NCBI RefSeq assembly: GCF_039521325.1
Contig: NZ_BAAACD010000033.1
Source: Clostridium_X cadaveris
GTDB lineage: Bacteria; Bacillota; Clostridia; Clostridiales; Clostridiaceae
DNA: 64,000 nucleotides
Strand: one strand, 5' to 3'
The translations under genes and the position numbers were made by a program. How positions within the stretch are numbered: position 1 is the stretch's first letter; every line of letters starts with the position of its first letter. This document shows, piece after piece, positions 41,774 to 51,031 of this stretch. The notes under the pieces were generated by a model. The model searched no databases. It saw only the letters and a program-made list of their open reading frames with translations, and had not been told where the DNA came from.

Positions 41774-42184
41774 ATGAAGAAAAAAGCTGTGGTATACATA
41801 AAGAGTAAACAAAGCATCGATGATGAAGGAATAGAGGTTGTCAGCACAGGAGAATTTGAAAAGACCGAATATGGATTTCTAGTATCTTATGAGGAAACTG
41901 AACTTTCAGGAATGGAAGGAACTACAACATACTTAAAAATCTTTGATGAAAAGCTTATTCTTCAAAGGAAAGGAAGCACTATAGCAGAATTGGAATTCCA
42001 AAAAGGAAATAACAATGTAAGCCTTTATGATACTCCTTATGGAACTCTCGAACTAAGAGTGAAAACAAATGATACTATTATAAAAATAAATGATAATGGA
42101 GGTAAGATTAAGGTAGATTACGACATAGCACTATCTGGTCAGAAACCATATAAAACAATATTGGATGTAGAAATAAAAGCATAG
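41774..42184 (+). CDS. DUF1934 protein (YwiB-like)
   Basis: 136 residues. Beta-barrel-type DUF1934 protein: AVVYIKSKQSIDDEGIEVVS, GMEGTTTYLKIFDEKLIL, DTPYGTLELRVKT. Function unknown; in other Firmicutes it is next to argS. Here no argS follows, only a short protein remnant at 42231. Start is ATG 41774 with AAAGGA upstream; the earlier 63 bases are not supported. A terminator follows directly. Confidence 0.85.
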   Translation: MKKKAVVYIKSKQSIDDEGIEVVSTGEFEKTEYGFLVSYEETELSGMEGTTTYLKIFDEKLILQRKGSTIAELEFQKGNNNVSLYDTPYGTLELRVKTNDTIIKINDNGGKIKVDYDIALSGQKPYKTILDVEIKA

Positions 42185-42186
42185 AA

Positions 42187-42222
42187 AAAAGACAGGCGAT
42201 TTGATTTCGTCTGTCTTTTATA
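42187..42222 (+). terminator. Rho-independent terminator after the DUF1934 gene
   Basis: AAAAGACAGGCGA (42187-42199) / TCGTCTGTCTTTT (42207-42219), one mismatch, T run. Confidence 0.9.
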
Positions 42223-42230
42223 TTAAAGAA

Positions 42231-42377
42231 ATAATTTTGGCATTAGGAGTTTTTAAAGGAGAAGACCATAACTTAATATCAGGAATATGCATAGGATTTG
42301 GAAGCGCAGCAGGTGTATTAGGTATAGGAAATTTAATACTCTCATTTATGATATCTGAAAATAATTTAGCGAAATAA
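42231..42377 (+). pseudogene. Remnant of a membrane protein gene (C-terminal end)
   Basis: An open stretch without start codon context encodes about 48 residues ending in TAA: ILALGVFKGEDHNLISGICI, then a glycine-rich hydrophobic segment (GFGSAAGVLGIGNLILSFMI). Two membrane-type segments and no ribosome site point to the tail of a decayed small membrane protein. The family is not recognised. Confidence 0.5.
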
Positions 42378-42410
42378 TATATAGAACCAATTTTAATATA
42401 ATATTTTATA

Positions 42411-42453
42411 AAAAATGTTCGTAGATAAATGTATCTTTACGAACATTTTTTAT
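42411..42453 (+). terminator. Rho-independent terminator
   Basis: AAAATGTTCGTA / TACGAACATTTTTT stem with T run; it may be the old terminator of the remnant gene. Confidence 0.85.
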
Positions 42454-42571
42454 TATTAAATTTATTTATATGTTAAATCTGCCTATAACTAGTGAATTAA
42501 TATAATAAGAATGATTAAAAAATACAAATAGGGACATATTCTTAGATAAGAATAGAAAGGGGTTGTAAAAA

Positions 42572-42859
42572 GTGCTTAGTGAGGAGAAAATGATGCAAAT
42601 CATAAAATTCATATGTGATAAGAATCATACTTCAAATGAGCAGATGATGAATATTTTAAAAGACAGAGAGTATAGATACTTAACTATCCTAATACTAAAA
42701 AAACATGGATATAGTGATTCTTTAGATGAGATGATGAATTTTAAAAGCAAAAGATCTGTCAATTACAGTATAAAGAAAGCAGAAGAAAAATTTTTTATAA
42801 ATAGTGAATTTAGAGATAAATATTTTAGACTAGAAAAAGAATTGCAAGATATGATGTGA
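42572..42859 (+). CDS. Small hypothetical protein upstream of pyrG, DnaA-C-like tail
   Basis: 95 residues, helical and charged. The end (KSKRSVNYSIKKAEEKFF, then EFRDKYFRLEKEL) resembles by eye the DNA-binding helices of DnaA domain IV (xRxHxTVxxAxxKI). It occupies the place of rpoE before pyrG in Bacillus but shows no resemblance to the RNA polymerase delta subunit. GTG 42572 (AAAGGGG upstream) or ATG 42590 (GAGGAG upstream) are both plausible starts. Confidence 0.6.
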   Translation: MLSEEKMMQIIKFICDKNHTSNEQMMNILKDREYRYLTILILKKHGYSDSLDEMMNFKSKRSVNYSIKKAEEKFFINSEFRDKYFRLEKELQDMM

Positions 42860-42953
42860 AAAAATATGTTTTAAAAAATCAAAAAAAGGACTATCGCACC
42901 GACAAAAAATGTGGTATCATATAATCTATGTTTTAAAAAAATATATAATTAGA

Positions 42954-42985
42954 GAGGTAATTATTATTATATGAGATATTACCTC
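42954..42985 (+). promoter_or_regulatory. Leader hairpin before pyrG
   Basis: GAGGTAAT (42954-42961) / ATTACCTC (42978-42985). A TATAAT at 42920-42925 may be the -10 box. pyrG is controlled by a CTP-sensitive leader in Bacillus; here the hairpin lacks a T run, so an attenuator is not shown. Confidence 0.4.
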
Positions 42986-43020
42986 CGTTGTCAAGAAAAA
43001 AATGAATTTAGGAGGAGTAT

Positions 43021-44628
43021 ATGAGTACTAAGTATATTTTTGTTACAGGTGGAGTAGTTTCATCCATTGGAAAGGGTATTACTGCAGCATCTTTAGGGAG
43101 GCTTTTGAAGGATAGAGGATTAAAGGTATCTATTCAAAAATTTGACCCTTACTTAAATATAGATCCAGGAACAATGAGTCCATATCAGCATGGAGAGGTG
43201 TTCGTAACTGATGATGGAGCGGAAACAGACTTGGATTTAGGACATTATGAGAGATTTATTGATGAAAATTTAACTAAAAATAGTAATATAACAACAGGTA
43301 AGGTATACTGGTCTGTAATATCTAAAGAGAGAAAAGGTGAATATTTAGGTGGTACTGTTCAGGTTATTCCTCATATAACTAATGAAATAAAGTCTAAGGT
43401 ATATGAGGCGGCAGAAGAAAGTGATGCTGATGTTATCATAACTGAAATAGGAGGAACTGTAGGTGATATAGAATCTCAACCTTTCCTTGAAGCTATAAGA
43501 CAAGTTAAGTTTGAAGCTGGAAAGGAAAATGTATGTTATATCCATGTTACGCTAGTTCCATATCTTCATAAAGCAGGCGAACTTAAAACTAAACCTACAC
43601 AACACTCTGTAAAAGAGTTAAGGAGTATAGGTATTCAGCCTGATATCATAGTTTGCAGAACTGAAAAGCCTTTATCAGACGATTTAAAGAGCAAGATAGG
43701 CTTATTCTGTAATATTGATGGCAACTCTGTTGTTCAAAATTTAGATGCAGAAAATTTATATGAAGTTCCATTGCTTCTTCAAAGAGAAGGGTTAGACTCT
43801 TTAGTTTGTGATAAACTAAATTTAGAGGCAAGAAATATAAATAATGAATATTGGATAAAAATGGTAGAAGAATTTGAAAAATTAAAGGATGAAGTTAATA
43901 TAGCTCTTGTTGGAAAATACGTTGAGCTTCATGATGCTTATATATCTGTAGTAGAGGCATTGAATCATGGTGGTTTAGCTAACAACGTTAAGGTAAATAT
44001 TAATTGGATAAATGCAGAAGATATAAATTATAAAAATGTAAAAGATATTCTTGGAAAATCAGATGGTATATTAGTGCCAGGTGGTTTTGGTGATAGAGGA
44101 ATTGAAGGAAAGATAGAAGCTATAAGATGGGCTAGAGAAAATAAAGTTCCATTCTTAGGGATATGCCTTGGTATGCAGTGTGCAGTTATTGAATTTGCCA
44201 GAAATGTATTGGGATATGAAGGAGCAAACAGTTCTGAAATAGCCTCTTCAACTAAATACCCTGTAATAGATCTGCTTCCAGATCAAAAAAATATTGAAGA
44301 AGTAGGCGGCACTATGAGATTGGGCGCTTATCCTTGTGCATTAGTAAATGATAGTAACGCTATTAAAGTCTATGGAAAAGATATGATTAAAGAAAGACAT
44401 AGACATAGATATGAGTTCAATAATGATTATAGAGAGAAAATTGTTCAAGGTGGTCTTAACATAACAGGAACTAGCCCTGATGGCAGGCTTGTTGAAATTA
44501 TAGAGATTAAAGATCATCCTTGGTTTGTTGGATGCCAATTTCATCCTGAATTGAAATCAAGACCTAATAATCCACATCCTCTATTTGTAGGATTCATTAA
44601 AAATGCAAAGAAGAGAACAAATAGATAA
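43021..44628 (+). CDS. pyrG: CTP synthase
   Basis: 535 residues. Synthetase domain starts KYIFVTGGVVSSIGKGITAA (P-loop-like). The glutaminase domain has GICLGMQC (nucleophile Cys) and the catalytic His-Glu in CQFHPELKSRP. Converts UTP to CTP using glutamine. Strong GGAGGAG ribosome site. No obvious terminator follows. Confidence 0.97.
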   Translation: MSTKYIFVTGGVVSSIGKGITAASLGRLLKDRGLKVSIQKFDPYLNIDPGTMSPYQHGEVFVTDDGAETDLDLGHYERFIDENLTKNSNITTGKVYWSVISKERKGEYLGGTVQVIPHITNEIKSKVYEAAEESDADVIITEIGGTVGDIESQPFLEAIRQVKFEAGKENVCYIHVTLVPYLHKAGELKTKPTQHSVKELRSIGIQPDIIVCRTEKPLSDDLKSKIGLFCNIDGNSVVQNLDAENLYEVPLLLQREGLDSLVCDKLNLEARNINNEYWIKMVEEFEKLKDEVNIALVGKYVELHDAYISVVEALNHGGLANNVKVNINWINAEDINYKNVKDILGKSDGILVPGGFGDRGIEGKIEAIRWARENKVPFLGICLGMQCAVIEFARNVLGYEGANSSEIASSTKYPVIDLLPDQKNIEEVGGTMRLGAYPCALVNDSNAIKVYGKDMIKERHRHRYEFNNDYREKIVQGGLNITGTSPDGRLVEIIEIKDHPWFVGCQFHPELKSRPNNPHPLFVGFIKNAKKRTNR

Positions 44629-44676
44629 AAACTATGAGATAAGTTAGAAAAATATAAAGGAAATTTCTTAATCACC

Positions 44677-44704
44677 TTGAAGTATTTACAATAATGATTA
44701 TAAT
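44677..44704 (+). promoter_or_regulatory. Putative vegetative promoter of rho
   Basis: TTGAAG (44677-44682), 16 bases, TATAAT (44699-44704), giving a leader of about 105 bases. Confidence 0.55.
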
Positions 44705-44815
44705 TAAAATGAGTTTCTAAATTTAGTATAAGAATTTGTTTTAATGATAATAATTTTTAGTGCCACCTAAATATTAAAATGGGTTTTGTAAGAATACATA
44801 ATTGGAGGTGCCGTA

Positions 44816-46240
44816 TTGGTTAATAATAATTACGATGACATGACCTTGGTTGAGCTTCGTAAAATAGCTAAAGACAATAATATAAAAAATATAAGCAAGC
44901 TAAAAAAAGCCGAGCTTATAGAGGCTATAAAAAGCTTAGAGTCATCTAATGCTAATCCAGTTTCTATAGAAAGAAATGGAGTAGTACTAAAAGAAAAGAT
45001 AACTCCAAAATCAAGTAATGAAGAAGTTCCTACAAGAAGCGAGAACTCAGTAAAGAGTTCAATAGATAATCAAGATGATAAGAAACAAAAACTAAAAAAC
45101 ATGATAAATGAGTCTGACTCGGTGTCGGGAATCTTGGATATAAATGAAAATAATAGTTTTGGATTCTTAAGATGCGAGAATTATCTTACTGGGAGTGACG
45201 ATGTGTATGTTTCTCCTTCTCAAATAAGAAGATTTAATCTTAGGACAGGTGATGAAGTAAGAGGAAAAGTGAGAACTCCAAAAGAAGGAGAAAAATTTAA
45301 AGCTCTTCTTTATGTTGAAAGTGTAAATGGTGAAAGACCAGAAAAGGCAGTTATGAGAACGCCTTTTGAAAAACTTATCCCTATTTATCCGCAAGAAAGG
45401 TTAAGATTGGAAACTGATGATTCAAAAGACTTGTCTTCAAGACTAATGGATATAATATGTCCTATTGGTAAAGGACAAAGAGGTGTCATAGTAGCCCCAC
45501 CTAAAGCTGGAAAGACTACTTTACTAAAAAAAGTAGCTCAAAACATATCTAAGAATTATCCGAATGTAAAACTGATAGTGCTTTTAATAGATGAAAGACC
45601 TGAAGAAGTTACAGACATGCAAAGATCGATTCAAGGAGAAGTTGTTTATTCTACCTTTGATGAGGAACCTATGAATCATACTAAAGTTGCGCAACTTGTT
45701 TTAGAAAGAGCAAAGAGGCTTGTTGAGTATGGTGATGATGTAGTTATACTTTTAGATAGTTTAACAAGACTTGCTAGAGCTTGCAATCTTACAATAACTC
45801 CAACAGGAAGAACTCTATCTGGAGGATTAGATCCAGGAGCTCTTATAATGCCTAAAAAATTCTTTGGGGCAGCAAGAAATATAGAAAAAGGCGGAAGTCT
45901 TACTATACTAGCTACTGCATTAGTTGAAACAGGAAGTCGTATGGATGACATGATATTCGAAGAATTTAAAGGTACTGGAAATATGGAAGTTCATTTGGAC
46001 AGAAAACTTCAAGAGAGAAGAATATTCCCAGCTATTGATGTATACAAATCAGGAACAAGAAAAGAAGAACTTTTATTTACTGATGATGAGAAAGATGCTT
46101 CTTTTGCAGTTAGAAGAGTAATGTATAGAGATGGAAACATAGAAGATGTAACTGAAAATCTTATAAATTACTTATCAAAGACAGCTAACAATAATGAGTT
46201 TGTAGAGATAATAAAAAAGAGTGATATGTTCTCAAAATAA
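44816..46240 (+). CDS. rho: Transcription termination factor Rho
   Basis: 474 residues. Rho_N helix domain (MTLVELRKIAKDNNIKNISK), then a polar insertion (about 42-100), the cold-shock RNA-binding domain (SFGFLRCENYL, DDVYVSPSQIRRFNL) and the ATPase domain with P-loop APPKAGKTTLLK and DSLTRLARACN. RNA-dependent hexameric helicase that ends transcription. TTG start behind TTGGAGGTG. The insertion corresponds in position to the prion-like region reported for C. botulinum Rho but is not strongly Asn/Gln-rich here. Confidence 0.96.
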   Translation: MVNNNYDDMTLVELRKIAKDNNIKNISKLKKAELIEAIKSLESSNANPVSIERNGVVLKEKITPKSSNEEVPTRSENSVKSSIDNQDDKKQKLKNMINESDSVSGILDINENNSFGFLRCENYLTGSDDVYVSPSQIRRFNLRTGDEVRGKVRTPKEGEKFKALLYVESVNGERPEKAVMRTPFEKLIPIYPQERLRLETDDSKDLSSRLMDIICPIGKGQRGVIVAPPKAGKTTLLKKVAQNISKNYPNVKLIVLLIDERPEEVTDMQRSIQGEVVYSTFDEEPMNHTKVAQLVLERAKRLVEYGDDVVILLDSLTRLARACNLTITPTGRTLSGGLDPGALIMPKKFFGAARNIEKGGSLTILATALVETGSRMDDMIFEEFKGTGNMEVHLDRKLQERRIFPAIDVYKSGTRKEELLFTDDEKDASFAVRRVMYRDGNIEDVTENLINYLSKTANNNEFVEIIKKSDMFSK

Positions 46241-46278
46241 AGTATTTCTAGAGAGATAATTTTTAAATTATAGAATCT

Positions 46279-46322
46279 GCAGTGAGAAAATGAATGATTT
46301 CAATATCTCACTGCTTGTTTTA
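46279..46322 (+). terminator. Rho-independent terminator after rho
   Basis: GCAGTGAGA (46279-46287) / TCTCACTGC (46306-46314) followed by TTGTTTTAT. Confidence 0.85.
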
Positions 46323-46344
46323 TAATTTAAAAATTTACAAAAAA

Positions 46345-46386
46345 TAAAAAAACCATGACAAGATTAGCTTGACATGGTTTTTTTAT
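46345..46386. terminator. Bidirectional terminator beside rpmE
   Basis: AACCATGACAAG (46351-46362) / CTTGACATGGTT with A run before and seven Ts after; serves the leftward rpmE. Confidence 0.85.
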
Positions 46387-46439
46387 TGCTCTATGAATCT
46401 AAGTAGCTAAGGAAAAATTACGTTCTTTCCTTAAAAGTA

Positions 46440-46652
46440 CTATTCCTCATTCTTTAAGTTGAACTTCTTGTTGAATCTTTCAACTCTTCCGCCAACGTCA
46501 ACGATCTTTTGACGGCCAGTGAAGAATGGGTGGCACTTTGAGCATATTTCTACTTTTAGTTCCTTCTTAACAGAACCAGTTGTAAAAGTATTTCCACATG
46601 CGCACTTAACCACTGCATCATTGTGGTATTCTGGATGTATGCCTTCTCTCAT
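46440..46652 (-). CDS. rpmE: 50S ribosomal protein L31 (zinc-binding type)
   Basis: 70 residues. MREGIHPEYHNDAVV start, and CACG plus CSKC cysteine pairs typical of the zinc-binding L31. GRVERFNKKF at the end. Start is ATG 46652, six bases after AAAGAGGTG; a TTG at 46670 is inside the leader. It lies between rho and tdk but on the opposite strand to both. Confidence 0.96.
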   Translation of the reverse strand: MREGIHPEYHNDAVVKCACGNTFTTGSVKKELKVEICSKCHPFFTGRQKIVDVGGRVERFNKKFNLKNEE

Positions 46653-46795
46653 TTTGTTCACCTCTTTCAAGTTGCGGTATACCCGCTTATAACTACTAGA
46701 TTATATCATAAATTTAAAAGTTTAGTCAATAGAAAATGATATGAGTTTATGGTATAATCTTTAAGGATACTGTAAAGCGAAAAGGAGAAAAAAAG

Positions 46796-47386
46796 ATGGC
46801 TAAACTTTACTTTAGATATGGAGCGATGAATTCGGGAAAGTCTACCAGTTTAATGCAGGTAGCATACAATTATGAAGAGCGTGGAATGAAGATAATTCTA
46901 ATGAAGCCAGAGACAGACACAAAAGGTGGAGACAAAGTTTTGTCTAGACTTGGAGTTGATAGAAAAGTTGATATTATAGTAAAAAAAGAACAAAATATAT
47001 TTGAACTGCTAGAAGAAAGATTAAGTAGTGAAGATATACATTGCATATTGGTTGATGAAGCTCAATTTTTAAAATCTCATCATGTAGATGAGTTATTTAA
47101 AATTGCTGTAATGAAAGATGTGCCCGTTATATGCTATGGATTACGAACAGATTTTCAAATGAACGGATTTGAAGGAAGTCAGCGGTTACTCCTTATAGCT
47201 CATAGTTTAGAAGAAATGAAAACTATTTGTGCCTGTGGAAGAAAGGCTATTTTAAACGGGAGAAAGATAAATGGCAGATTTGTATTTGAAGGGGAACAAG
47301 TTGCAATAGATAAGACTGACAATGTGGAATACGAATCTTTATGTGGAAAATGCTACTTTGAACAAAAGGGTGAATATGAAAAATAA
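46796..47386 (+). CDS. tdk: Thymidine kinase
   Basis: 196 residues. P-loop GAMNSGKSTSLMQ, Walker B ILVDEAQFL, CYGLRTDFQ lasso region, and cysteine pairs CACG and CGKC for zinc. Phosphorylates thymidine in salvage. AAAGGAG ribosome site. Confidence 0.96.
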   Translation: MAKLYFRYGAMNSGKSTSLMQVAYNYEERGMKIILMKPETDTKGGDKVLSRLGVDRKVDIIVKKEQNIFELLEERLSSEDIHCILVDEAQFLKSHHVDELFKIAVMKDVPVICYGLRTDFQMNGFEGSQRLLLIAHSLEEMKTICACGRKAILNGRKINGRFVFEGEQVAIDKTDNVEYESLCGKCYFEQKGEYEK

Positions 47387-47409
47387 AGATAAGGATAGGT
47401 AGGGGAAAT

Positions 47410-49182
47410 ATGAAGAGAAAATGCAATGTGGGAGGTCAGGCTGTAATAGAAGGCGTTATGATGCGTGGTGAGAAAGGCATTGCTACCGCAGTTAGAAAAC
47501 CAAATGGTGAAATAACCATAGATTTAAAAAAACAGACGCCATTAAATAAAAGAAATAAGTTTTTTTCACTCCCTATAATAAGAGGTTTTTTAGCTCTTAT
47601 AGATTCACTAGTTATAGGAATTAAAACATTAAATTTTTCAGCATCTTTTTTTGAAGATGATGAAGAACCATCTAAGACTTACGAATTTATGAATAAAATT
47701 TTTAAAGGAAAAGCTGACGATATAATAATGGGCATAACTACGATTTTATCTTGTGTGCTTTCCGTAGGATTGTTTATAATAGTGCCAACTATTATAGCTC
47801 AATTTTTTAAACGTATGGGGATATCGAGCATAGGGCTTAATTTTATAGAGGGCATTATAAGGGTTATTTTATTTCTGATGTATATAGTTCTTATAAGCAA
47901 ACTTGATGATATATATAGACTTTTTCAATATCATGGAGCAGAGCATAAAACTATATTTTGCTATGAGGATGGATTGGAACTTACAGTAGAAAATGTAAAG
48001 AAATTCGGTAGGCTTCATCCTAGGTGTGGGACTAACTTTATGTTTTTAGTTGTTCTTGTAAGTATAGTACTTTTTTCATTTACTGGATGGGGAAGTGTGA
48101 CGGAAAGAATTATATCAAGACTTTTACTTTTACCAGTGGTTTCAGGATTAACTTTTGAAATCATAAAATGGTTAGGGGCTTCCGATAGCGCTATAGGAAA
48201 AGTTGTAGCGTATCCTGGATTAAAATTACAGCTTTTAACTACAAAGGAACCTGATGATAAACAAATAGAGGTTGCTATAGCATCTTTAAAGTCGGCTGAA
48301 GGGGTACCTATAGAAAAAACAATTGGTGAGCTTTTAAATGAATCTAATGAAAAACTAAAGGGAGTAAGCGAAACTTATATTTTAGATGGTCAGCTTATGA
48401 TGGAAAAAATAATAGGAAAAGATAGAATTTATATAATGACTAATAGATCTGAAAAGCTGACTTTGGACCAGGAAGCAGAATTTAGAGAGCTTTTACAGAA
48501 AAGAGAAGATAATATGCCTATGAAATATATATTAGGACATACTGAATTTATGGGTATAGATTTTTATGTTGAAAAAGGTGTACTTATACCAAGAAACGAT
48601 ACTGAAATACTTGTAGAAGAAGCAATAAATATTATAAAATCTATTGAAAGTGACAAAATTAAAATCTGTGATTTATGTTGTGGTTCGGGAGCTATAGGGT
48701 TGTCTTTAGCCAAGATTCTAGATAAAGTTAAAGTGGACCTTATAGATATAGAAGAGATACCTAAAAAAGTTACAGAAATAAATATAGAAAAACTTGAGTT
48801 GAAAGAAAAGTGCACGTTTATCCATAGTGATCTTCTAGAAAAAGTCATAAAAGAAAATAGGATGTATCAAGTCTTAGTAAGTAATCCACCATATATAAAA
48901 GCTGATTATATAGATGAACTTATGAAAGATGTAAAAGATTATGAGCCTAAAACAGCTTTAGATGGAGGAATTGACGGCCTTGATTTTTATAGGGAGATTG
49001 CAAAAGAAGCATTGAATGTTTTGGAGGAAAATGGATATATAATTTTCGAAATAGGTCATGATCAAGGAGAAGATGTTAAAGCTATATTGAATCAAAACGG
49101 ATATGTTAATGTAAGGATAGTACAGGATTTAGCAGGAAAAGATAGAGTTGTATTAGGAGTGAAAGTATCTAGTGTTGATTAG
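47410..49182 (+). CDS. prmC: Fusion of DUF1385 membrane protein and PrmC release-factor methyltransferase
   Basis: 590 residues in one open frame. Residues about 1-295 are a DUF1385 (YqhQ-like) membrane protein: GGQAVIEGVMMRG, FQYHGAEHKTIFCYE and RLHPRCGTNFMF. Residues about 305-590 are PrmC/HemK: LIPRNDTEILVEE, CDLCCGSGAIGLSL (AdoMet site) and VSNPPYIKADYI (catalytic NPPY). PrmC methylates the glutamine of the GGQ motif of release factors; its substrate gene prfA is next. No stop or internal ribosome site separates the parts, and the methyltransferase would be tethered to the membrane. Confidence 0.92.
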   Translation: MKRKCNVGGQAVIEGVMMRGEKGIATAVRKPNGEITIDLKKQTPLNKRNKFFSLPIIRGFLALIDSLVIGIKTLNFSASFFEDDEEPSKTYEFMNKIFKGKADDIIMGITTILSCVLSVGLFIIVPTIIAQFFKRMGISSIGLNFIEGIIRVILFLMYIVLISKLDDIYRLFQYHGAEHKTIFCYEDGLELTVENVKKFGRLHPRCGTNFMFLVVLVSIVLFSFTGWGSVTERIISRLLLLPVVSGLTFEIIKWLGASDSAIGKVVAYPGLKLQLLTTKEPDDKQIEVAIASLKSAEGVPIEKTIGELLNESNEKLKGVSETYILDGQLMMEKIIGKDRIYIMTNRSEKLTLDQEAEFRELLQKREDNMPMKYILGHTEFMGIDFYVEKGVLIPRNDTEILVEEAINIIKSIESDKIKICDLCCGSGAIGLSLAKILDKVKVDLIDIEEIPKKVTEINIEKLELKEKCTFIHSDLLEKVIKENRMYQVLVSNPPYIKADYIDELMKDVKDYEPKTALDGGIDGLDFYREIAKEALNVLEENGYIIFEIGHDQGEDVKAILNQNGYVNVRIVQDLAGKDRVVLGVKVSSVD

Positions 49183-49243
49183 GAATTAGCTTTTGTGATA
49201 TAATAATAAACTATGAAAATATGATTACGGAGTGATAAAGAGA

Positions 49244-50326
49244 ATGTTAAATAAGCTTAATTTTATAGAAGCAAAGTACGATGAATTATCGATGAAAATA
49301 AGTGATCCTTCAGTAATGGCAAATCAAAAAGAGTGGCAGAAGCTTTGTAAGGAACATGCGGATTTGGAAGAAGTTGTAGCTAAATTTAAAGAATACAAAA
49401 AAGCTGAGGAAGACATAGAATTCAACAAGGAGATAATAGAAACTGAGAGTGATAAAGAACTTAAAGAGATGGCTCAGGAAGAACTTAAAGAGCTCGTTGC
49501 AGACAAAGAAAGATTAGCAGAAGATCTAAAAGTACTTTTACTACCTAAAGACCCTAATGATGACAAGAACGTATTCGTAGAAATTAGAGGTGGAGCAGGT
49601 GGAGATGAAGCAGCATTATTTGCAGCTAATCTTTTTAGAATGTACACAAGATATGCAGAAAATAGAAGATGGAAAGTTGAGCTTATGTCTGCCAATGAAA
49701 CAGATATCGGAGGTTTCAAGGAAGTTGTATTCATGGTAAAAGGACACGGAGCATATTCAAGATTAAAGTATGAGAGCGGAGTTCATAGAGTGCAAAGAGT
49801 ACCTGACACAGAATCAAGTGGAAGAATTCACACATCTACTGCTACAGTTGCAGTGCTTCCAGAAGTTGATGATGTTGATATTGATGTAAATCCAAGTGAT
49901 TTAAAAATAGATGTATTTAGAGCATCTGGAAATGGTGGTCAGTGCGTAAATACTACAGACTCAGCTGTAAGAATGACTCACTTACCAACAGGACTTGTTG
50001 TATCATGTCAGGATGAAAAATCTCAGCTTAAGAATAAAGAAAAAGCCCTTAAAATATTAAAGGCTAGATTATATGAAAAGGCTGAAGCTGAAAGAAATGC
50101 AAGCATAGCAGAAGATAGAAAGAGTCAGGTTGGAACTGGTGATAGAAGTGAAAGAATAAGAACGTATAACTATCCTCAAGGAAGAGTAACAGACCACAGA
50201 ATAGGACTTACTCTTTACAAGCTTGAAACTTTCTTAAATGGAGATATAGATGAGATAATAGATGCCCTTATAACAACTGATCAGGCTGAAAAGATGAAGT
50301 CTATGGGAAATACAGAAGAACTTTAA
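49244..50326 (+). CDS. prfA: Peptide chain release factor 1
   Basis: 360 residues. Stop-codon-reading tripeptide position PDT (RVPDTESSGRIHTS) and GGQ motif (ASGNGGQCVNTTDSAVR). Releases the peptide at UAA and UAG; notably it should not act at UGA, which is recoded as Sec in prdC and prdB. Start taken as ATG 49244 (CGGAG upstream), the usual RF1 length; a GTG at 49232 overlaps the ribosome site. Confidence 0.96.
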   Translation: MLNKLNFIEAKYDELSMKISDPSVMANQKEWQKLCKEHADLEEVVAKFKEYKKAEEDIEFNKEIIETESDKELKEMAQEELKELVADKERLAEDLKVLLLPKDPNDDKNVFVEIRGGAGGDEAALFAANLFRMYTRYAENRRWKVELMSANETDIGGFKEVVFMVKGHGAYSRLKYESGVHRVQRVPDTESSGRIHTSTATVAVLPEVDDVDIDVNPSDLKIDVFRASGNGGQCVNTTDSAVRMTHLPTGLVVSCQDEKSQLKNKEKALKILKARLYEKAEAERNASIAEDRKSQVGTGDRSERIRTYNYPQGRVTDHRIGLTLYKLETFLNGDIDEIIDALITTDQAEKMKSMGNTEEL

Positions 50327-50334
50327 AAATAATT

Positions 50335-50358
50335 AGTGAATGGGGGATCCCATTCGCT
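50335..50358 (+). other. Hairpin between prfA and the next gene
   Basis: AGTGAATGGG / CCCATTCGCT around GGAT with one G-T type mismatch; no T run. Could slow or protect the transcript. Confidence 0.45.
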
Positions 50359-50396
50359 ACATTAATATTTATATAAATATTATCAGGGGTGGAGCT

Positions 50397-50978
50397 ATGA
50401 ATATTGATAAAGCCATAAGAAAGCAGAGGAGATCTTACAAGATATTTATGCTTACTATGAGCTTTATTTTTTTAATATTACCTACGGCACTATTTGCAAC
50501 AGAACTCCGCAAAAACTTATTTTTAGTATCTTATATGGTGATCATAGAATTGTTGGTGGCTATGTCCATGTTTATAAGAGCGAATCAAGAAAGGTTGGAG
50601 TTTGAGTACGGTAATAATAAACTTAAGATATCTGTAGGGCTTATCAGAAAAAATTATGTTATCTTTTGTGATAAGGTTGCATTAGTGCATACAGAAGATA
50701 AAGAAGATGATTTTTCAATAATAATAGTCACTACGCTAAAGTTTAGAAATAAAAAAATAAGGCTTATTGGAAAAGAATTTTTGAAACGATACCCTTATGT
50801 AGGTAATGAATATCTCAAACTAAAAAGGAAAGAACCTGAAAAACACTTTTATTATATAGTCATTAAAAAAGGTGGATTAAAAAAATACATATTATTGGAT
50901 ACAATATATAAGAGTTCTGTAAAAGCTGTATTTACAGATGAGGCAATAGAAAATATAAAAAAAGCTAGAGCGGTATAA
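50397..50978 (+). CDS. Hypothetical membrane protein
   Basis: 193 residues, unrecognised. Two membrane segments (FMLTMSFIFLILPTALFA, LVSYMVIIELLVAMSMFI) near the N-terminus. A basic, beta-rich cytoplasmic part follows, resembling a bacterial PH-like fold (LEFEYGNNKLKISVGLIRKN), though that is only an impression. ATG 50397 behind GGGGTGGAG; upstream reading from 50340 overlaps the hairpin and is not supported. Located between prfA and a ZIP transporter. Confidence 0.7.
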   Translation: MNIDKAIRKQRRSYKIFMLTMSFIFLILPTALFATELRKNLFLVSYMVIIELLVAMSMFIRANQERLEFEYGNNKLKISVGLIRKNYVIFCDKVALVHTEDKEDDFSIIIVTTLKFRNKKIRLIGKEFLKRYPYVGNEYLKLKRKEPEKHFYYIVIKKGGLKKYILLDTIYKSSVKAVFTDEAIENIKKARAV

Positions 50979-51031
50979 AAGTTATATTTTCTTTCTTCCA
51001 TAAATAAACTTAGTAATGGAGGAGGGAGAGT

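Noticed and set aside
42954..42985. pyrG CTP attenuator terminator
   Set aside because: The stem is followed by mixed sequence without a T run, so I list it only as a leader hairpin.
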